Under the pieces are notes generated by a model. The model was given only the letters and a program-made list of their open reading frames with translations. It did no database searches and had not been told where the DNA came from. The translations under genes were made by a program, and so were the position numbers. A stretch of 64,000 nt of DNA from Algoriphagus sp. (GTDB taxonomy: Bacteria > Bacteroidota > Bacteroidia > Cytophagales > Cyclobacteriaceae). Each line of letters opens with the position of its first letter. Position 1 is the first letter of the stretch. Location of the stretch: the NCBI GenBank assembly GCA_018336015.1, contig JAGXQZ010000010.1, positions 1 through 64,000 on the forward strand. The letters run 5' to 3'. Positions 61,259 to 64,000 of the stretch are shown here, piece by piece.

Positions 61259-62299
61259 ATGGCCAAGCCCACTCAATCAACTTATCTTTTTAGCTCAGTG
61301 GGCTTTATTTTTTTATTGGCGCTGGTTTGGTGGGTTTTTCCTGAAGAGGATTTAATCAAAGCAGAAGAAAAGTGGAAAGGCGTCTGCTGGGTGGGCAGCA
61401 GGCAGCCATTAGCAGGAGGAGAAGTGGAAGAGCTTTCTTCTACCGGTGCCAATGCTCTTTCCCAAACCCCTTTCGGTTGGCAATCAGCCAAGCACTCCCC
61501 GGAGATCCGCTGGGATATGAGCAATGAGCGTCGCTGGTGGGGAGAGACTCCGTTGGGAATTAAAGCCACTTTGGATTCCACTTCCCGGTTTGGGATGATG
61601 AATATGATGAAGCCGCACCTCTGGGTGAGAGAAGGCTGGGTAGGAGAGATCGAGATGAATTCAGAGGAAGACTGGAAAAGCTGGTTTGCCAATTATCAAG
61701 CCTTCATACTGGATTATGCCCAACTGGCGGAGGAGCTAAAAATGCCCATGCTGTGTGTGGGAACGGAGCTGGAAAAGACTTCTACCAAGGAAAAAGAATG
61801 GAGAGCGATCATTGCTGAGGTCCGAAAAGTCTATTCCGGTAAATTGACCTATGCTGCCAACTTCACAGAGTTTGAGCAAGTCAAATTCTGGGATGCGCTG
61901 GATTACATTGGAATTCAGGCCTATTTTCCTTTGGCGAAAAATCATAACCCTTCGCTTCAAGAACTCACCCAATCGTGGAATAATCACTTGCCTCAGATAG
62001 AGAAGGTAATTCGAAAATATAAGAAACTTGTACTATTTACCGAAATCGGCTATTGCAATACAGTGGATGCAGCCGTGCAGCCTTGGGTCTGGCCAAATGA
62101 GCGCCGTGAGACTGAATTTTCGGAGGAAGTTCAGGCACTTTGTTATGAGGCATTTTTTCAAACTGCCTGGAAAAAGGACTGGTTGGCAGGAGTGTTTTTT
62201 TGGAAGTGGTATCCGCAGCGACATGATCGCGAACCGGATTTTACACCACAAGGAAAGCAAGCTGAAAAAATCTTATCCAGGTATTTTTTAGCAGACTGA
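61259..62299 (+). CDS. GH113-like glycoside hydrolase, membrane anchored
   Basis: A 346-residue TIM-barrel hydrolase with a short N-terminal membrane anchor (YLFSSVGFIFLLALVWWVF). Catalytic acids match GH113: acid/base Glu170 in CVGTELEKT and nucleophile Glu262 in LFTEIGYCN. GVFFWKWYPQ closes the barrel. GH113 members studied so far are mainly beta-mannanases or beta-mannosidase-like. Its place next to a processive GT2 suggests editing or release of the same glycan, as cellulase-like enzymes do for cellulose. It follows the lipoprotein gene by 3 bp. Confidence 0.85.
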   Translation: MAKPTQSTYLFSSVGFIFLLALVWWVFPEEDLIKAEEKWKGVCWVGSRQPLAGGEVEELSSTGANALSQTPFGWQSAKHSPEIRWDMSNERRWWGETPLGIKATLDSTSRFGMMNMMKPHLWVREGWVGEIEMNSEEDWKSWFANYQAFILDYAQLAEELKMPMLCVGTELEKTSTKEKEWRAIIAEVRKVYSGKLTYAANFTEFEQVKFWDALDYIGIQAYFPLAKNHNPSLQELTQSWNNHLPQIEKVIRKYKKLVLFTEIGYCNTVDAAVQPWVWPNERRETEFSEEVQALCYEAFFQTAWKKDWLAGVFFWKWYPQRHDREPDFTPQGKQAEKILSRYFLAD

Positions 62300-62409
62300 A
62301 AATCACCCCTCTTTGTGACTTTTGTCATGGTTGAATAGGGTATGAGGACTTAGCTTTACTTCAGTTTTAAAGCCAAACAGTCCTTCTTTTTACCTAATCA
62401 CACGACGCC

Positions 62410-62619
62410 ATGAAAGCCAATATGGGAAGTATCGACAAAACAGTGAGATTGTTAATTGCTGCTCTATTGATTGTGCTTTACTTTCTTGGCGTCGTGGAGG
62501 GGGTGCTTGGTACTGTGGCATTGGGGATAGCGGTCGTGTTTACTCTGACGAGTGTCATCAGCTTCTGTCCACTTTATGCTGTTTTTGGGATAACAACATG
62601 CAAGACTAAGTCCGCCTAA
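62410..62619 (+). CDS. DUF2892 (YgaP-like) small membrane protein
   Basis: A 69-residue protein starting MKANMGSIDKTVRLLIAALL. It has two membrane segments (LLIAALLIVLYFLGVV and VALGIAVVFTLTSVISF) and ends CPLYAVFGITTCKTKSA. This is the stand-alone form of the membrane part of YgaP, in which a rhodanese is fused to DUF2892. A rhodanese gene occurs 11 kb upstream, not adjacent. Function unknown. Confidence 0.87.
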   Translation: MKANMGSIDKTVRLLIAALLIVLYFLGVVEGVLGTVALGIAVVFTLTSVISFCPLYAVFGITTCKTKSA

Positions 62620-62669
62620 AGGTGGTTTGGGTTATAGATAATTGATAGTGCTTTCAAATTGAGGGAAAG

Positions 62670-62697
62670 ACCGGGGGCAATAGCTTCCGGTTTTTTT
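62670..62697 (+). terminator. rho-independent terminator after the DUF2892 gene
   Basis: ACCGGGGGC (62670-62678), loop AATA, GCTTCCGGT (62683-62691), nine pairs including two G-U, then a T-run. Confidence 0.85.
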
Positions 62698-62779
62698 GTT
62701 GCTTTCTGATCTACGGTACGGACTTTTTTGATTTTTTCACTATCTAGCTTTTGAAAACCCAAAAAAGCACCCCTTACTT

Positions 62780-64000
62780 ATGAATAAAAGAAGAGAATTT
62801 TTGAAATCCACCGGACTGGCTGGATTAGGCCTCTTTGGCGCAGGAAGTGCCATGGCCGATTCTATGAAAGTTCTTCCTTTTGAAGCCAAATACGGAGACT
62901 CAAGAATCCAAACCTTTAATATGTCCGGCTTTGCCGCGCCAAAAATTGAAACTGTTCGAGTCGGAGTCGTAGGACTGGGGCAGCGTGGTCCAGGTGCAGT
63001 TGACCGATTGAGCAAAATCGAAGGGGTGGAAATCAAAGCCCTCTGCGACCTTTTGCCCGAACGGGCAGAAAAAGCTAAAAAGTCACTGGAGGGAACCATT
63101 CACAAACCCGAACTCTATTCGGGAAGTGCTTACGCCTGGAAGAAAATGTGCGAGCGTCCGGATTTGGATTTGATCTACATCGCTACACCTTGGGAATGGC
63201 ACGTGCCGATGGCTGTTTTTGCCATGGAAGCTGGAAAGCATGCTGCCGTGGAAGTTCCCGCCGCCCGTACCCTAGATGAATGCTGGCAGCTAGTCGAGAC
63301 TTCCGAACGCACCAAAAAGCACTGCATGCAGCTGGAGAATTGCTGCTATGACTTCTTTGAGCTGATGACTTTGAAAATGGCCCGTGAGGGATTTTTTGGA
63401 GAGGTCGTTCATGTGGAAGGAGCCTATATTCATGATTTGCTTTGGTTGAATTTTGACAAGGATAAAGGCTACCAAGGCATGTGGAGACTGGAAGAAAACT
63501 TCCGAAATGGCAATCTTTACCCTACCCATGGATTAGGACCAATCTGTCAGATTTTGGACATCAACCGAGGGGATCAGATGGACTATCTGACCTCGATGTC
63601 TTCCAATGATTTCCAAATGAAGAAAAAAGCTCAGGAACTGGCTGAAAAGGATGCTTTTTGGAACTCCTACGCGGCTAAAAACTACAGGGGTAACATGAAT
63701 ACCACGGTGGTGAAAACCAAAAAAGGAAAATCCATCATGATACAGCACGATGTGACTTCTCCGCGTCCGTATTCACGATTGCATGTGGTGAGTGGCACTG
63801 AGGGTTATGCCCAAAAATACCCTGACCAAAAAGTTTCCAAAGGTCACAGCTGGATGAAAGAAGACGAGATGATGGCGTTGAAAGAAAAATATACTCCAGA
63901 AATCGTCCAAAAAGTAGGTGAGCTCGCCAAGCAAATCGGCGGACACGGTGGCATGGACTTTATGATGGATTGGAGGCTCATTGATTGTCTAAGAAATGGA
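62780..64000 (+). CDS. Gfo/Idh/MocA oxidoreductase, GH109-like, truncated by the window
   Basis: The frame is open from the ATG at 62780 to the window end (407 codons, no stop). A Tat-type signal (NKRREFLKSTGLAGLGLFGA) is followed by the NAD-binding VRVGVVGLGQRGPGAVDRL. Then come IATPWEWHVPMAVFAMEAG, AVEVPAARTLDECWQL and LENCCYDFFELMTLKMAREG. This matches the GH109 group (alpha-N-acetylgalactosaminidase using NAD) within Gfo/Idh/MocA. The C-terminal part is missing only because the window ends. Exported GH109-type enzymes act on host or algal glycans; the substrate here is not known. Confidence 0.88.
   Translation, partial: MNKRREFLKSTGLAGLGLFGAGSAMADSMKVLPFEAKYGDSRIQTFNMSGFAAPKIETVRVGVVGLGQRGPGAVDRLSKIEGVEIKALCDLLPERAEKAKKSLEGTIHKPELYSGSAYAWKKMCERPDLDLIYIATPWEWHVPMAVFAMEAGKHAAVEVPAARTLDECWQLVETSERTKKHCMQLENCCYDFFELMTLKMAREGFFGEVVHVEGAYIHDLLWLNFDKDKGYQGMWRLEENFRNGNLYPTHGLGPICQILDINRGDQMDYLTSMSSNDFQMKKKAQELAEKDAFWNSYAAKNYRGNMNTTVVKTKKGKSIMIQHDVTSPRPYSRLHVVSGTEGYAQKYPDQKVSKGHSWMKEDEMMALKEKYTPEIVQKVGELAKQIGGHGGMDFMMDWRLIDCLRNG

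Noticed and set aside
1-64000. tRNA, rRNA, insertion sequences, integrases, phage genes
   Set aside because: Reading both strands I saw no cloverleaf with conserved loops, no rRNA core, no transposase and no integrase. Running tRNAscan-SE and Infernal would settle this.

Overview
The window reads as a chromosomal segment from a member of the Bacteroidota, most likely order Cytophagales (Cyclobacteriaceae, Algoriphagus-like). Reasons: TAnnTTTG promoter elements, a type IX secretion (T9SS) cargo with a gliding-type C-terminal domain beside a PorP/SprF protein, FadL-, DUF6089- and WG-repeat proteins, BT_3928- and DUF1599-type proteins, and many small lipoproteins. The genus is inference. I see no rRNA, tRNA, CRISPR array, insertion sequence, integrase or phage gene. 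Both edges cut genes: a possible 19-codon tail at 1-60 and a Gfo/Idh/MocA enzyme still open at 64000.

Layout. 292-2912: DNA-damage group (dinB, a divergent LexA-like S24 repressor with two operator-like inverted repeats between them, and ogt). 2968-5962: exported RidA, GNAT, universal stress protein, DUF6089 outer-membrane protein. 6231-11519: GNAT-nitrilase fusion with kdsC and kdsA, then two L,D-transpeptidases (LPS core sugar and peptidoglycan). 11808-12882: queD-folE. 12996-16181: SDR, coiled-coil protein, unknown protein, flavin reductase, MBL exonuclease. 16282-19651: phosphotriesterase-like lipoprotein, guaA, membrane-anchored AraC-type regulator. 19982-23773: T9SS cargo and PorP/SprF partner. 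23906-27203: binding-protein-like protein, hemL, Spx/ArsC-like protein. 27200-32817 (minus): three-gene cytochrome module of the type common in Planctomycetes. 32928-35243: divergent threonine dehydrogenase and glycine C-acetyltransferase. 35352-39377: cdaA-folP facing DUF1599, BT_3928-like and aroK. 39367-48424: FadL-like porin, low-complexity lipoprotein, proS, nfeD-floA, WG-repeat protein, hemA. 48613-50602: ComEA-like helix-hairpin-helix protein, orphan HsdR-N nuclease-like domain, Crp/Fnr regulator. 50652-62299: rhodanese, DUF547, FAD oxidoreductase, membrane polyferredoxin, two GT2 enzymes, lipoprotein, GT-C transferase, two related lipoproteins, GH113-like hydrolase. 62410-64000: DUF2892 protein and a GH109-like oxidoreductase.

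How the genes work together. Most of the window is core metabolism: tetrapyrrole (hemA, hemL), folate and queuosine precursors (folE, queD, folP), purine (guaA), shikimate (aroK), KDO (kdsC, kdsA), threonine breakdown and proline charging. The best candidate for an undescribed system is 50652-62299. There a predicted NAD(P)H-to-membrane electron-transfer pair is translationally coupled to a cellulose/mannan-synthase-like GT2, a polyprenyl-phosphate sugar synthase-like GT2 and a GT-C transferase, followed by small lipoproteins and a beta-mannanase-family hydrolase. That suggests a surface glycan pathway with its own redox module. The link is inferred from gene order only. Several intergenic gaps also hold quasi-periodic short-word repeats and long hairpins, one of which covers the rhodanese start codon.
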